Shown here: one piece after another, positions 1 to 9,334 of the stretch
How positions within the stretch are numbered: position 1 is the first letter of the stretch
How the letters are laid out: each line of letters opens with the position of its first letter
Origin: Pseudoxanthomonas mexicana
GTDB taxonomy: Bacteria; Pseudomonadota; Gammaproteobacteria; Xanthomonadales; Xanthomonadaceae
Length of the DNA: 64,000 nt
Reading direction: 5' to 3'
Assembly: GCF_001556105.1 (NCBI RefSeq)
Contig: NZ_LSIF01000099.1
Location: 1 to 64,000, forward strand
The notes under the pieces: model-generated
The model's input: the letters and a program-made list of their open reading frames with translations, nothing else
Databases searched by the model: none
Told to the model about the DNA's origin: nothing
Position numbers and translations under genes: made by a program

Positions 1-972
1 GCGGTCGGCAACCGAATCACCGCCGAGCGCGACGCTGTTGTCGGCGGTCGCGGACGCGAGATTGCCGATCGCCGTGGCATTCGTGCCGGACGCCCAGGCG
101 CCGCCACCGACCGCCGTCGAGAAATCGCCCGACGCTTCGGTCGGCAACAGGCCGAGCAGGGAACCGCCCACGGCCACGCTGTTGTATCCCGTCGCGATGG
201 AGCCGGAACCGAGCGCGGTGCTGTCGCCGCCGCTCGCATCCGCGCCGTAGCCCACCGCCGTGTCGAAACTGCCCGAGGCATTGGCGAATCCGCCGACGGC
301 CACGGTCGCGACGCCGGTGGCGGTGCTGGTGTGGCCTGCGGCCAGCGACTGCGTACCGGACGCCGTGGACGAACTGCCGAAAGCACCGGCGTAGGCGCCC
401 GTCGCACTGCTTCCGGTGCCGACCGCGCTGGCACCGGCCCCCGTTGCGTTCGCCTGCGTGCCGACCGCGGTCGCGTTCGCGCCGGTGGCGTTGCTCTGGC
501 TGCCCAGCGCCGTCGCGCCCTGCGCGGTCGCGTTGCTGTCGTAGCCCACGGCGGTCGCGTTCACGCCTTTCGCTTCCGCGTAACCGCCGACCGCGGTGGC
601 GCCCGCCTTGTTGGCGATGCTCTTGTAGCCGACCGCGACGGCGTGGCGGCCGGACGCATCGACGTTGTCGCCGCACGACACGGCGTTCTCGCCGGGACGA
701 CCGTCGATGATGGGGTTGCCGCGCGCATCCACGCAGTAGGCGGGGCCCGTTCCGATCTGCGGCTTGTCGTTCTGTGGCTGGCCTTTCTGCTTGTCGTGCG
801 CCAGGGCGGCGCCGAACGGCGCGCCAGCGAGCAGGGCCGAGACCAGCAGCGTCACGCCGAGCCGCGCGCGCGCGCCGGACGACATCACGCCGTGCGCGCG
901 ACGCGCGAACTCCGAGGCCACCACCAGCATGCCAAGGGAGGGGTTCCACACCTTGCTGTAAATCCTGTTCAT
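1..972 (-). CDS. Trimeric autotransporter adhesin (YadA-like), 3' end off the window
   Basis: The open frame runs from an ATG at 972 to the left edge with no stop, giving 324 codons. The first 25 residues match the extended signal peptide region (ESPR) of type V autotransporters (MNRIYSKVWNPSLG, then VVASEFARR). A hydrophobic segment ending LLAGAPFGAALA follows, with cleavage near residue 58. From about residue 100 the protein is repeats of 14-16 residues of the form NATGxNATAVGxxAxA, the YadA/Hia head repeat. Such proteins form trimers, export their own head through a C-terminal barrel and bind host cells, matrix or other bacteria. The stalk and barrel lie outside the window. The Shine-Dalgarno AAGGA lies about 8 bases upstream. 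The next gene is divergent. Confidence 0.9.
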   Translation of the reverse strand, partial: MNRIYSKVWNPSLGMLVVASEFARRAHGVMSSGARARLGVTLLVSALLAGAPFGAALAHDKQKGQPQNDKPQIGTGPAYCVDARGNPIIDGRPGENAVSCGDNVDASGRHAVAVGYKSIANKAGATAVGGYAEAKGVNATAVGYDSNATAQGATALGSQSNATGANATAVGTQANATGAGASAVGTGSSATGAYAGAFGSSSTASGTQSLAAGHTSTATGVATVAVGGFANASGSFDTAVGYGADASGGDSTALGSGSIATGYNSVAVGGSLLGLLPTEASGDFSTAVGGGAWASGTNATAIGNLASATADNSVALGGDSVADR

Positions 973-1574
973 GGATCACGTCCTTCATTCTGTGTTTTCG
1001 GGGGAATACGACAGCGCCCGGACCTTGTGGCACGGGGATTAGAGGCGGACTGCGTCAGGGAAACAGACGGCGCGGCATGCGACAGGGGAGACGCATGGCC
1101 GGGTCGCACGAAGCAACGGAAACAAGCGGGGATGGTGTGCCGCTACCGAACGGCAGCGACGGAAAGCGTTGCGGTCGACGCGAGGAACACGACGCGGGGA
1201 CGTCGCGAAAAGAAAGGCGTGCAAGTGGATCTTCGAAACGAAACGACGCGTCGAAAAACGGTTCCCTCATTCCCCATCCCCTCGTCCCTAGATGATGCAA
1301 AACAACTCCGTGTGATCGAACACTACATCCGCGTTGTGCAATTTGCGAGAGATTTGCTACGTTCGGTGCAACGCGAAGAAACCGCTTAAAACAAGGCGTT
1401 AACGCCATGTGTAGGGCGCGTGTAGAACATGTAGTCGTCGCGTGAAGAGTGCCGTGGCAGGTAAACAGGGGTACCTGTACGGTCCACTTGAAAGGGAAGT
1501 CGCAAGTCGTTGAGTAAGCACGCCATAAACGGGTTACCCAGTTCGTTCATCCTTGTAGACATGGAGCAGGTCAA
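973..1574. other. Intergenic region between divergent adhesin and protease genes
   Basis: No convincing gene lies in these 602 bases; the open frames here have no recognisable domain. The region must carry the divergent promoters. Visible structure is a perfect palindrome GGCGTTAACGCC at 1395-1406 and four TGTAG words at 1410, 1421, 1430 and 1554, the first three spaced about one helical turn apart. I see no clear -35/-10 pair. Confidence 0.6.
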
Positions 1575-3335
1575 GTGAATTCATATTCTTCTTTCCGCAG
1601 TTCGCGTCGTCGTCCGCTCGTTGTTGCGCTCGCCGCAATCGTCACGTTCGGAGCCTTCGCGGCCACCGCTTCCGCGGGCGATGTCAGTACCGCCGGTCTG
1701 CGCGATGGCGAGACCTACGACCGGTTCATCGTGAAGTACCGTGATGGCAGCACCGCGCGCACCAACAGCGCCACGTTGCAGCGCTCATTGCTCGGGGCGG
1801 TATCGCGCTCGGCGCTCGGCGCCGCGAACGGCAAGGCCGTAAGTGCGTCGAAGGTGCGCCGCCTCGGCATCGGCGCGGAACTGGTGCAGGTGTCGCGCAA
1901 GCTCGATCGCGTGGAAGCCGAAAGCCTGTTGCGGCAACTGGCGACCGATCCCGACGTGGAGTTCGTCGAAGTGGACGCGCGCCGTTACGCACGCCTGGTG
2001 CCCAACGACACCTACTACAACCAGTACCAGTGGCATTTCAAGGATGCGGTTGGTGGCATCAACCTGCCGGCGGCGTGGGACAACGCGACCGGTGCCGGCG
2101 TGGTGGTGGCCGTGCTGGATACCGGCATCACGACGCACAGCGATCTCGATGCGAACATCCTGCCCGGCTATGACTTCATCAGCGACACGTTCGTGTCGCG
2201 CGATGGCGACGGGCGCGATGCAAACCCGCGCGACGAGGGCGACTGGAACCCGGTCGCAGGCGAGTGCTACGCCGGCTCGCCGGTGCAGGACAGCAGCTGG
2301 CATGGCACGCACGTGGCCGGCACCGTCGCGGAGGTGACCAACAACGCCAAGGGCATGGCCGGCGGCGCGTTCAACGCGAAGGTCGTGCCGGCACGCGTGC
2401 TCGGCCGTTGCGGCGGTTACACCTCCGACATCTCCGATGCGGTGATCTGGGCGTCCGGCGGTACCGTGGCCGGCGTGCCGGCCAATGCCAATCCCGCGGA
2501 GGTGATCAACCTCAGCCTGGGCGGCTCCGGCGCGTGCAGCGCGGTGGAACAGAACGCCTTCAACATCGCCATCGCCAACGGCAGCACCGTGGTCGTGGCG
2601 GCCGGCAACGATGCCGGAAACGTCAGTGGATTCTCGCCCGGCAACTGCGCCGGCGTGATCACCGTCGGCGCCACCCGCATCACCGGCGGTATCGCGTCGT
2701 ATTCCAACTACGGCACGCGCATCGATATCTCGGCGCCGGGTGGCGGTGGCAGCGTGGACGGCAATCCGGGCGGCTATGTGTGGTCGACCGGCAACGACGG
2801 CACGACGGTCCCCGCGGCCGAGACCTATTTCGGCATGGGCGGCACGTCGATGTCGGCGCCGCACGTGGCCGCCGTCGTCGCGCTGATGCAGAGCGTGGCG
2901 GAGACGCCACTGACGCCGGCGCAGGTGCTGGCCACGCTGAAGGCGACGGCGCGGCCGTTCCCGGTGGCGCCGCCAGCGAACCGTCCGATCGGTGCGGGCA
3001 TCGTCAATGCCGCGGCCGCCGTGCAGGCGGTGATCGGTGGCGGGGTCGGTGGCAACACCGGTGCCAAGGACGCGGTGGTGCAATACGCACTGGTCGTGCC
3101 GGCAGGCGCGAAGAACCTGTCGTTCATCAGCTTCGGCGGCAGCGGCAATGCCGATGTGTACGTGAAGTTCGGCAGCGCGGCGACGGCAACGGCCTACGAC
3201 CTGCGTTCGGTGCGGCCGGGCAACAACGAGGTGATCAACATCGCCACGCCGCAGGCCGGCACGTACTACGTGTCGCTGGTGGGCAAGACGGCGTTCGCCA
3301 ATGTCAGCGTGCGCGGCACCTTCACGGCACCCTGA
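1575..3335 (+). CDS. Secreted subtilisin-family (S8) serine protease with C-terminal PPC domain
   Basis: This 586-residue protein starts at a GTG preceded by GGAG at 1563. An N-terminal signal (RRRPLVVALAAIV, cleavage near ASA-GD, residue 35) is followed by a propeptide of about 110 residues. The S8 domain has the triad Asp182 (VLDTG), His243 (HGTHVAG) and Ser425 (GTSMSAPH), with oxyanion-hole Asn345 (VAAGN). The last 90 residues resemble a bacterial pre-peptidase C-terminal (PPC) domain, usually removed on maturation. The family digests extracellular protein for nutrition or virulence. Such proteases are classic T2SS substrates in Xanthomonas, and the T2SS operon begins 127 bases downstream, so export by it is a reasonable inference. 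Confidence 0.93.
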   Translation: MNSYSSFRSSRRRPLVVALAAIVTFGAFAATASAGDVSTAGLRDGETYDRFIVKYRDGSTARTNSATLQRSLLGAVSRSALGAANGKAVSASKVRRLGIGAELVQVSRKLDRVEAESLLRQLATDPDVEFVEVDARRYARLVPNDTYYNQYQWHFKDAVGGINLPAAWDNATGAGVVVAVLDTGITTHSDLDANILPGYDFISDTFVSRDGDGRDANPRDEGDWNPVAGECYAGSPVQDSSWHGTHVAGTVAEVTNNAKGMAGGAFNAKVVPARVLGRCGGYTSDISDAVIWASGGTVAGVPANANPAEVINLSLGGSGACSAVEQNAFNIAIANGSTVVVAAGNDAGNVSGFSPGNCAGVITVGATRITGGIASYSNYGTRIDISAPGGGGSVDGNPGGYVWSTGNDGTTVPAAETYFGMGGTSMSAPHVAAVVALMQSVAETPLTPAQVLATLKATARPFPVAPPANRPIGAGIVNAAAAVQAVIGGGVGGNTGAKDAVVQYALVVPAGAKNLSFISFGGSGNADVYVKFGSAATATAYDLRSVRPGNNEVINIATPQAGTYYVSLVGKTAFANVSVRGTFTAP

Positions 3336-3418
3336 GCATCGGGCGTGTGCGGTGTGACGGTCCCGGGAGACTGGGTCCGTCCCGTCGCGGAGCGTGATGG
3401 CGGCGCATGACGGTGGAT

Positions 3419-3449
3419 GGGGGAATACGGTAAGTTGGCGCATTCCCCC
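3419..3449. promoter_or_regulatory. Inverted repeat just upstream of the T2SS operon
   Basis: GGGGGAAT at 3419-3426 and ATTCCCCC at 3442-3449 form a perfect 8-base inverted repeat with a 15-base spacer, ending 13 bases before the gspF start. The spacer contains TAAGTT, a possible -10 element. It could be an operator or a leader hairpin that limits translation of the operon; the sequence does not decide between these. Confidence 0.4.
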
Positions 3450-3462
3450 GTTCACTGCCGGC

Positions 3463-4677
3463 ATGCCGCTCTACCGCTACAAGGCCCTCAACGCGCACGG
3501 TGAAATGCTGGACGGCCAGATGGAGGCCGCCAGCGATGCCGATGTCGTCGCGCGCCTGCAGGAGCAGGGTCACCTCCCGGTCGAGGCCGCACCGGCCGTA
3601 GCCGGGGGCGGCAGCAGTTGGGGGCAGTTGTGGCGGCCGAACGCTTTTGCGGGCGACCGGCTGGTGCAGTTCACCCAGCAGTTGGCCACGTTGCTCAGCG
3701 CAGGCCAGCCATTGGACCGTGCGCTGGGCATCCTGCTGGACCTGCCGGAAGACGAGAAGGCCCGGCGCGTCATCACCGACATCCGCGATGCCGTGCGCGG
3801 CGGTGCACCGCTGTCCACTGCGCTGGACCGGCAGCATGGCCTGTTCTCGCGGCTGTACATCAACATGGTGCGGGCGGGTGAAGCCGGTGGCAGCCTGCAC
3901 GATACGCTGCAGCGGCTCGGCGATTACCTGGAGCGCAGTCGGGCGCTGAAGGGCCGCGTGGTCAACGCGCTGGTGTATCCGGCGATCCTGCTGGTCGTGG
4001 TGGGCTTCGCGCTGCTGTTCCTGCTGGGCTACGTGGTGCCGCAGTTCGCGGTGATGTACGAGAGCCTGGACGTGGCGCTGCCGTGGTTCACGCGCGGCGT
4101 GCTGTGGGTGGGCGCGTTCGTGCGGGACTTCTGGTTCGTGCTGATCGCCGTGCCGGCCGTGGCCCTGCTGTGGTTCGACCGCCGTCGGCGCGACCCGGCA
4201 TTCCGCAACAGGCTGGATGCCTGGCTGCTCGGCCGGCCGCTGGTGGGGCCCTTGCTGGCACGTCTGGAAACCGCGCGGCTAGCGCGTACGCTGGGCACGC
4301 TGCTGAAGAACGGCGTGCCGCTGCTGACCGCGCTGGGCATCGCCCGCAACGTGCTCGGCAATCGTGCGCTGGCGGCCGATGTGGACACCGCGGCCGACGA
4401 CGTCAAGAACGGCCATGGCCTGTCCGCGTCGTTGGGCAAGGGCAAGCGGTTCCCGCGGCTGGCGCTGCAGATGATCCAGGTGGGTGAAGAGTCCGGCGCG
4501 CTCGACGGCATGCTGCTGAAGACCGCGGAAACTTTCGAGCAGGAAACCGCTCAGGTGCTGGACCGTATGCTGGCCGCCCTCGTCCCCGCCATCACGCTGG
4601 TGCTGGCCGCCGTGGTCGGTGTCGTCATCATCGCCGTGCTCGTCCCGCTGTACGATCTGACCGGCGCCATCAACTGA
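3463..4677 (+). CDS. gspF: Type II secretion inner-membrane platform protein GspF (XpsF)
   Basis: GspF is the polytopic core of the T2SS assembly platform and couples the cytoplasmic ATPase GspE to pseudopilus assembly. From the ATG at 3463 the protein has 404 residues, the usual family length. An open frame extends 23 codons further upstream, but the start MPLYRYKALN is typical of the family. Two repeats of the T2SSF domain are visible, each with the hallmark of a helical cytoplasmic part and hydrophobic segments. Membrane segments are near VYPAILLVVVGFALLFLL, FVLIAVPAVALLWF and the C-terminal ITLVLAAVVGVVIIAVLV. It is the first gene of a ten-gene operon. GspE, normally encoded immediately upstream in Xanthomonas, is not here. 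Confidence 0.96.
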   Translation: MPLYRYKALNAHGEMLDGQMEAASDADVVARLQEQGHLPVEAAPAVAGGGSSWGQLWRPNAFAGDRLVQFTQQLATLLSAGQPLDRALGILLDLPEDEKARRVITDIRDAVRGGAPLSTALDRQHGLFSRLYINMVRAGEAGGSLHDTLQRLGDYLERSRALKGRVVNALVYPAILLVVVGFALLFLLGYVVPQFAVMYESLDVALPWFTRGVLWVGAFVRDFWFVLIAVPAVALLWFDRRRRDPAFRNRLDAWLLGRPLVGPLLARLETARLARTLGTLLKNGVPLLTALGIARNVLGNRALAADVDTAADDVKNGHGLSASLGKGKRFPRLALQMIQVGEESGALDGMLLKTAETFEQETAQVLDRMLAALVPAITLVLAAVVGVVIIAVLVPLYDLTGAIN

Positions 4678-4700
4678 GAACCACCGGAGAGTCCACCGCC

Positions 4701-5132
4701 ATGTCCCGCATGCGTCCGACGAAAGCCTTTCGCGCCCCGCGCTCGCAGCAGGGTTTCAGCCTGCTCGAGATCATCATCGTGCTGGTGCTGATCGGCGGCA
4801 TCCTGGTGCTCGTCGGCAGTCGCGTGATGGGCGGTGCCGACAGTGGCAAGGTAAAACTGGCGCAATCGCAGTTGCAGACGCTTTCCGGCAAGGTCGAAAC
4901 CTACCAGCTGGATACGGGCCGTTATCCGACCCAACTCGGTGACCTGGTGACGAACCCGGGGGCTGCCGGCTGGCTGGGGCCGTATGCGAAGGAAAGCGAG
5001 TTGCAGGACCCGTGGAAGAATCCGATCGACTACCGCATCCCAGGTGAAGCGCAGCGCTTCGACCTGATCAGTCTCGGTGCCGACGGCAAGGTCGGTGGCG
5101 ACAGCGTCAACGCGGACATCAAGAACGAATAA
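4701..5132 (+). CDS. gspG: Major pseudopilin GspG (XpsG)
   Basis: GspG is the major subunit of the periplasmic pseudopilus, the piston of the T2SS. The 143-residue protein has an 18-residue leader ending QQG, followed by FSLLE, the prepilin-peptidase site with Glu at mature position 5. The 20-residue hydrophobic helix is IIIVLVLIGGILVLVG. The C-terminal part (DPWKNPIDYRIPG, GADGKVGGDS) carries the Asp-rich loop that binds calcium in the family. It sits 23 bases after gspF. The prepilin peptidase (PilD/GspO) is not in this window. Confidence 0.97.
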   Translation: MSRMRPTKAFRAPRSQQGFSLLEIIIVLVLIGGILVLVGSRVMGGADSGKVKLAQSQLQTLSGKVETYQLDTGRYPTQLGDLVTNPGAAGWLGPYAKESELQDPWKNPIDYRIPGEAQRFDLISLGADGKVGGDSVNADIKNE

Positions 5133-5149
5133 GCGCGGCGCCGACCGTC

Positions 5150-5653
5150 GTGGCATTCCGCGTCGACCGTCCACGTCTTCCCGCTTCCGGGCGTGCCGCC
5201 GTGGGCGCTGGCGGGTTCACGCTGCTGGAGACGTTGCTGGTCATGACGTTGATGGCGGCCGCGGCGATCCTCGCGGCGATGGTGTTCGCCGGCGGCATGG
5301 ACGGCATGCGGCTGCGCTCCGAATCCAAGGAGATCGCGGCGCAGCTGCGCTACACGCGGGCGCGCGCCATCACGACCGGTCTGCCGCAGATGTTCCGCAT
5401 CGATCCGCGGGCACACGCGTGGGAAGCCGCAGACGACCGTCGCGGCGAGATCGATGAATCGCTGTCGGTGAACTTCACCGGTGTCCGCGAGGCGCAGGTG
5501 CGGGCAGGCGAGGGCGCGATCCTCTTTTTCCCCGATGGCGGTTCCACCGGTGGTCGCGTCACGCTGGCGGCCGGGACGGCGGCGTGGAGCGTCGACGTTG
5601 CGTGGCTGACTGGCGAAACACGGTTGGTACGCGACGAGGTGCGCACGCCATGA
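5150..5653 (+). CDS. gspH: Minor pseudopilin GspH (XpsH)
   Basis: GspH is a minor pseudopilin that bridges the pseudopilus shaft and its I-J-K tip. The 167-residue frame starts at GTG 5150; a second in-frame GTG at 5201 would give a leader of only five residues, also possible. Cleavage is expected after Gly22 (GAGG, then FTLLE), followed by the helix LLVMTLMAAAAILAAMVF. The C-terminal GspH fold is consistent (RYTRARAITTG, FFPDGGSTGG). The gene ends inside the ATGA that starts gspI. Confidence 0.93.
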   Translation: MAFRVDRPRLPASGRAAVGAGGFTLLETLLVMTLMAAAAILAAMVFAGGMDGMRLRSESKEIAAQLRYTRARAITTGLPQMFRIDPRAHAWEAADDRRGEIDESLSVNFTGVREAQVRAGEGAILFFPDGGSTGGRVTLAAGTAAWSVDVAWLTGETRLVRDEVRTP

Positions 5654-6081
5654 CGCCGCCGAGCCGACGCCATCAGCACGGTTTCACCCTGCTCGAAGTC
5701 ATTGTCGCCTTCGCCCTGCTGGCACTGGCATTGACCCTGCTGCTCGGGTCGCTGTCCAGCGCGAGCCGGCAGGTGCGCCAGTCCGCGGACAGCAGCCGTG
5801 CCACCTTGCATGCGCAATCGTTGCTGGCGCAGCTCGGTGCCGGCGAAGTGCTGCAACCGGGTCGGCAGCAGGGCAGCTTCGAAGGTGACCGCTATCGCTG
5901 GCAGCTCGACGTGGCGCCGTTCGCGGATCCGCTGGCGGCGCGCGCGCAGGTCGATGCGGGTGCGCCGCAGTTGCTCGATGTGCGGTTGATGGTGCGTTGG
6001 GGCGACGAGCGCGGGCAAGCGTTGCAATGGCGGACGCTGAGATTGGCGCCACGCGACATCAACCAGGCCGTGGTGCCGTGA
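5650..6081 (+). CDS. gspI: Minor pseudopilin GspI (XpsI)
   Basis: GspI forms the core of the pseudopilus tip with GspJ and GspK. The ATG at 5650 overlaps the gspH stop (ATGA) and gives 143 residues. The leader is 11 residues (RRHQHG, then FTLLEVIVAFALLALAL), with the required Glu at +5. The upstream extension of this frame is an artefact of the overlap. The coding end overlaps the gspJ start by one base (TGATG), so translation is probably coupled. Confidence 0.93.
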   Translation: MTPPSRRHQHGFTLLEVIVAFALLALALTLLLGSLSSASRQVRQSADSSRATLHAQSLLAQLGAGEVLQPGRQQGSFEGDRYRWQLDVAPFADPLAARAQVDAGAPQLLDVRLMVRWGDERGQALQWRTLRLAPRDINQAVVP

Positions 6082-6749
6082 TGCGCGCGCAGGACAAGGG
6101 CTTCACGCTGATCGAGGTGCTGGTCGCGCTCGTGCTGATGGCGGCCGGGCTGGCGCTCGCGTTTGCGACACTGCGCTCATCCACGGCCGTGGTCGCGCGC
6201 GGCGAGGACATGGCACAGACCAGTGAACGCATGCGGGCAGTCCATGGTTACCTGCGCGCGCGGTTGGCGTCGGCGCAACCGATCGTGTTCGCGACCGACC
6301 GCGGTTCCCTGCGACAGGCGCGCTTCATCGGTACGCCACAACGCATGCGCTTCGTGACGGACCTGCCGGACTATCTCGGCTACGGCGGTCCCTACCTGCA
6401 CGACGTGGTGGCCGACGACGAGGGTCGCCTGCAGGTCGCGTTCTCGGTCGCTCGACCGGAGGCCTCGATGGAGGAGGTGGATCTCGCGGCACGGGGGCAG
6501 CGCGCCGAGCGGCTGGCCGATGGCCTGCGCGCGGTGCGCTTCCGTTATCGCGGCCTGGATGCCGACAACCGGTTGGGGCCATGGCAGGACCGCTGGGAAA
6601 CGTCGGAGATGCTGCCGCTGCAGGTGAAGGTGGAAATGCAGGCCGTGCAAGGCGGTCGCTGGCCGGACCTGGTGGTGACGCTGGCGCGCAGCGAAGGCGG
6701 TGCGGGCGGTGGCCTGGTGTCCGGCGGTAACGCTCCGGTGCTGCCATGA
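6081..6749 (+). CDS. gspJ: Minor pseudopilin GspJ (XpsJ)
   Basis: GspJ is the tip pseudopilin that recruits GspK. Starting at the ATG overlapping the gspI stop, the protein has 222 residues. The seven-residue leader MRAQDKG precedes [20 protein letters not shown], a textbook type IV prepilin N-terminus with Glu at +5. The remainder is a soluble periplasmic domain with features seen in GspJ ([32 protein letters not shown]). It overlaps gspK by four bases. Confidence 0.94.
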   Translation: MRAQDKGFTLIEVLVALVLMAAGLALAFATLRSSTAVVARGEDMAQTSERMRAVHGYLRARLASAQPIVFATDRGSLRQARFIGTPQRMRFVTDLPDYLGYGGPYLHDVVADDEGRLQVAFSVARPEASMEEVDLAARGQRAERLADGLRAVRFRYRGLDADNRLGPWQDRWETSEMLPLQVKVEMQAVQGGRWPDLVVTLARSEGGAGGGLVSGGNAPVLP

Positions 6750-7597
6750 ACCGTGTGCGTGGCGCTGCCTTGTTGCTGGTGTTGTGGCTGGTGGCGCTGC
6801 TCACCGCACTGGTCGGTGCGTACGCGCTGACCGCGCGGATGGAGGCGTTGCAGGGACGGGTCGGCAGTCGCGGTGCGGTCGCGCTGGAGATCGCGCGTGC
6901 CGGCATGGAGTACGCGCTGGTGCGCGTGTCCGACCGCAATCCGGAAACCCACTGGCAGCCCAATGGTCGCCCTTATGCGTGGCGCTTCGATGGGCAGCAG
7001 GTGCAGGTGCGCATCGTCGACGAGACTGGCAAGGTCGACCTCAACCAGGCCGATGCGTCCTTGCTGTCCCGCCTGATGCAGGCACTCGGGCAGCCGCCGG
7101 ACATCAGCGATGCACTCGCCGGGGCCATCGTCGACTGGCGCGATGCCGACAACCTAAGCCAGCCGGTCGGTGGCGCGGAAGATGGCGACTATGCTGCGGC
7201 GGGTCGTGGTTACGGTGCCAAGGACGCACCGTTCGAAACCATCGCGGAGGTCGAACAGGTCCTCGGCATGACGCCCGACCTCTATGCGCGGATGGCGCCC
7301 TTCCTGACCCTGTACTCGGGACGTGCGCAACCGGATGCGAGCTATGCACAGGGACCGGTGCTGGCGGCGATGGGCGTGGATGCGACGGCATGGCTGGCGC
7401 AGCGCAACGCCGTTGGCGCCGCCGGTAATCCGCAACTCGTCGGCACCGGCAGCGGCACGTATAGTATCGAGAGCCGTGCGCGGCTGGCCGATGGCCGCGA
7501 GGCGGCGCTGCGGACAGTGGTGCGCGCGGGTGCCAGCCCGATACCGGGTTCGGCCTATACCTTGTTGCGCTGGGAGGAGGGGGCGTCACCACAATGA
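6746..7597 (+). CDS. gspK: Minor pseudopilin GspK (XpsK)
   Basis: GspK caps the pseudopilus tip and has a large helical domain inserted in the pilin fold. The 283-residue protein starts MNRVRG, then [20 protein letters not shown]. As usual for GspK, the Glu at +5 is missing and replaced by Leu. The GspK domain motifs [12 protein letters not shown] and IVDWRDADN are clear; the second lies in the calcium-binding region of the family. The start overlaps the gspJ stop and the stop overlaps the gspL start (ATGA), so this is a tightly coupled operon segment. Confidence 0.95.
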   Translation: MNRVRGAALLLVLWLVALLTALVGAYALTARMEALQGRVGSRGAVALEIARAGMEYALVRVSDRNPETHWQPNGRPYAWRFDGQQVQVRIVDETGKVDLNQADASLLSRLMQALGQPPDISDALAGAIVDWRDADNLSQPVGGAEDGDYAAAGRGYGAKDAPFETIAEVEQVLGMTPDLYARMAPFLTLYSGRAQPDASYAQGPVLAAMGVDATAWLAQRNAVGAAGNPQLVGTGSGTYSIESRARLADGREAALRTVVRAGASPIPGSAYTLLRWEEGASPQ

Positions 7598-8733
7598 GCG
7601 GCGTACGCGACACCTTGCAGCGATTCCGGACGCGCCTCGGTCCCGGGCCACGCAGTTTTCTTGCGTGGTGGGGACAGGCGTTGGCGACCTGGTTGCCGGT
7701 GCGCTGGCGCGTGCTGCTGGGGCTGACCGGTGACCGCCTGCTGTTCCAGCGGCAGGACGACGGGATCGAGATGTCCTGGTTGGAAGGCACGCAGCGGCAT
7801 CGGCTCGCGCAATTGCCGGCTGCGATCACCGCTGACGAATTGCGTGCACTGCTGGGCAACCGGCTGGCCGGCCTGCCACGCTGGTGGTTGATCCCTGACG
7901 GCATGGCGCTGCGCCGCCGCCTGCTGCTGCCGGCCGCCGCCGCGGAGCGCCTGCACGATGTGCTGAGGTTCGAACTCGACCGGCAGACGCCTTTCACGGC
8001 CAACGAGGCGCGCTTCGATGCGCGCGTCCTCGGCGTTCGCCCCGACGGGCAGCTCGATGTCGAACTGGCCGCCGTGCCGACGGCCGCGTTCGCCGCGGGC
8101 GTGTCCGGGCTGGGCGACCTGGCGGATGGCCTGGCGGGCGGCGATGTGGAAGACGCGGGCGGCGCGCCGCTGGGCGTGAACCTGCTTCCCGAAGCGGCGC
8201 GGATGACCCGGCAGGCACCGCAGCGTGGCCTGCACGTAGCACTGGCCGCGGTCGCGGGGATCACGCTCGTGTTGGCGGCGTGGGCGGTGCTGGACAACCG
8301 GCGCGCAGCGGCCGACGCCTTCGCATCGCAGGTCGACAGCCGTGCCGACGCCGCGCGACAGGTGGCTGCGCAGCGGCAGCAGCTCGCCGACCTGGTCACG
8401 GGCACGACAGTCCTGAGCCAGACCAGCGCCCGGCGCCCGACGGCCCTGGAAGTCATGGATGACGTGACCCGGCGCCTGCCCGACAACACGTATCTCGAGA
8501 AGCTCGCCATCGAAGGCGATCGCCTGACGCTGATCGGGTTCAGTCCGGAAGCGTCGGGCCTGGTGGCGCGCCTGCAGCGCTCGCCGTTGTGGCGCAACCC
8601 CGCATTGAGCGGCGCCTTGCAGCCGGATCCGCGCACGCGCATGGACCGCTTCACCTTGACCGCCGAGCTGCTGGGCAAGCAGGACCCGGCCGCCGCTCCC
8701 GCAGGAGGCGCCGATGCCGCTGGCCGTGACTGA
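7594..8733 (+). CDS. gspL: Type II secretion platform protein GspL (XpsL)
   Basis: GspL is a bitopic inner-membrane protein whose cytoplasmic domain docks the ATPase GspE. The 379-residue protein has a cytoplasmic actin-like domain (residues 1-210), one membrane segment at about 212-234 ([20 protein letters not shown]) and a periplasmic region. The periplasmic part resembles PilN/fimbrial assembly proteins ([19 protein letters not shown]). Divergence from enterobacterial GspL is strong, as in XpsL. The docking partner GspE must be encoded elsewhere. The 3' end overlaps gspM by 20 bases. Confidence 0.9.
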   Translation: MSGVRDTLQRFRTRLGPGPRSFLAWWGQALATWLPVRWRVLLGLTGDRLLFQRQDDGIEMSWLEGTQRHRLAQLPAAITADELRALLGNRLAGLPRWWLIPDGMALRRRLLLPAAAAERLHDVLRFELDRQTPFTANEARFDARVLGVRPDGQLDVELAAVPTAAFAAGVSGLGDLADGLAGGDVEDAGGAPLGVNLLPEAARMTRQAPQRGLHVALAAVAGITLVLAAWAVLDNRRAAADAFASQVDSRADAARQVAAQRQQLADLVTGTTVLSQTSARRPTALEVMDDVTRRLPDNTYLEKLAIEGDRLTLIGFSPEASGLVARLQRSPLWRNPALSGALQPDPRTRMDRFTLTAELLGKQDPAAAPAGGADAAGRD

Positions 8734-9334
8734 CCGCGACCGCTGGCTGGCGCTGGCATTGCTACTGGCAGCGCTGCTGCTGGGGTATTTCCTGCTGGTG
8801 CACCCTTGGTGGACGGTGCCGATGCAGGACGTGGGCACGCGCGTCGACGAACTGCGCGAGCGTGAATTGCGCATCCGTACACAGTTGCAGCAGGCGCCGC
8901 AGGTGCAGCGTGAACTGGCCACCGCGCTGGCGCAGCAGGCGCAGCGGCCGGGGTTTCTGCCGGAAGCCACCGTGGAACTCGCGACGGCCGGTCTGTTGCA
9001 GAAGTTGGAAGCCGTGGTCAAACAGGCCAGTCCCGGCAACCGCAGCTGCGCCATCGCCAACCAGTCGCCGCTGGCCGTCGCCGGGCGCGAGGTCTATCCG
9101 CGCGTGGTGGTGCAGGTACGGCTGCGCTGCGGCGCGCCCGAACTGGCATCGGTGCTGCACCAGATCGAATCCGGCAGCCCGCGGCTGTTCGTCGAGAACC
9201 TCAACATCCTCGCGCAGCGCTACGCCTTCCAGGCGAACGAAAGCGGTGCTGGTGGGTTGGACGTGAATTTCGATCTCTATGGCTACCTGAAACCGTCACC
9301 GGTCGCGCCGCAGGAGCCATCCCGTGCGCGCTGA
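8714..9334 (+). CDS. gspM: Type II secretion platform protein GspM (XpsM)
   Basis: GspM partners GspL in the inner-membrane platform. The 206-residue protein has a short cytoplasmic start, one membrane segment at about 11-31 (WLALALLLAALLLGYFLL), a predicted coiled coil around 40-75 rich in Glu, Arg and Gln, and a C-terminal ferredoxin-like domain. This layout fits the XpsM form rather than enterobacterial GspM. In X. campestris XpsL, XpsM and XpsN form a complex, and the same gene order is kept here. It overlaps gspL by 20 bases and xpsN by 11. Confidence 0.9.
   Translation: MPLAVTDRDRWLALALLLAALLLGYFLLVHPWWTVPMQDVGTRVDELRERELRIRTQLQQAPQVQRELATALAQQAQRPGFLPEATVELATAGLLQKLEAVVKQASPGNRSCAIANQSPLAVAGREVYPRVVVQVRLRCGAPELASVLHQIESGSPRLFVENLNILAQRYAFQANESGAGGLDVNFDLYGYLKPSPVAPQEPSRAR

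Noticed and set aside
1311..1326. TGTGA half-site that could be a Clp/CRP site before the protease gene
   Set aside because: The second half-site does not match, and it lies about 260 bases from the start codon.
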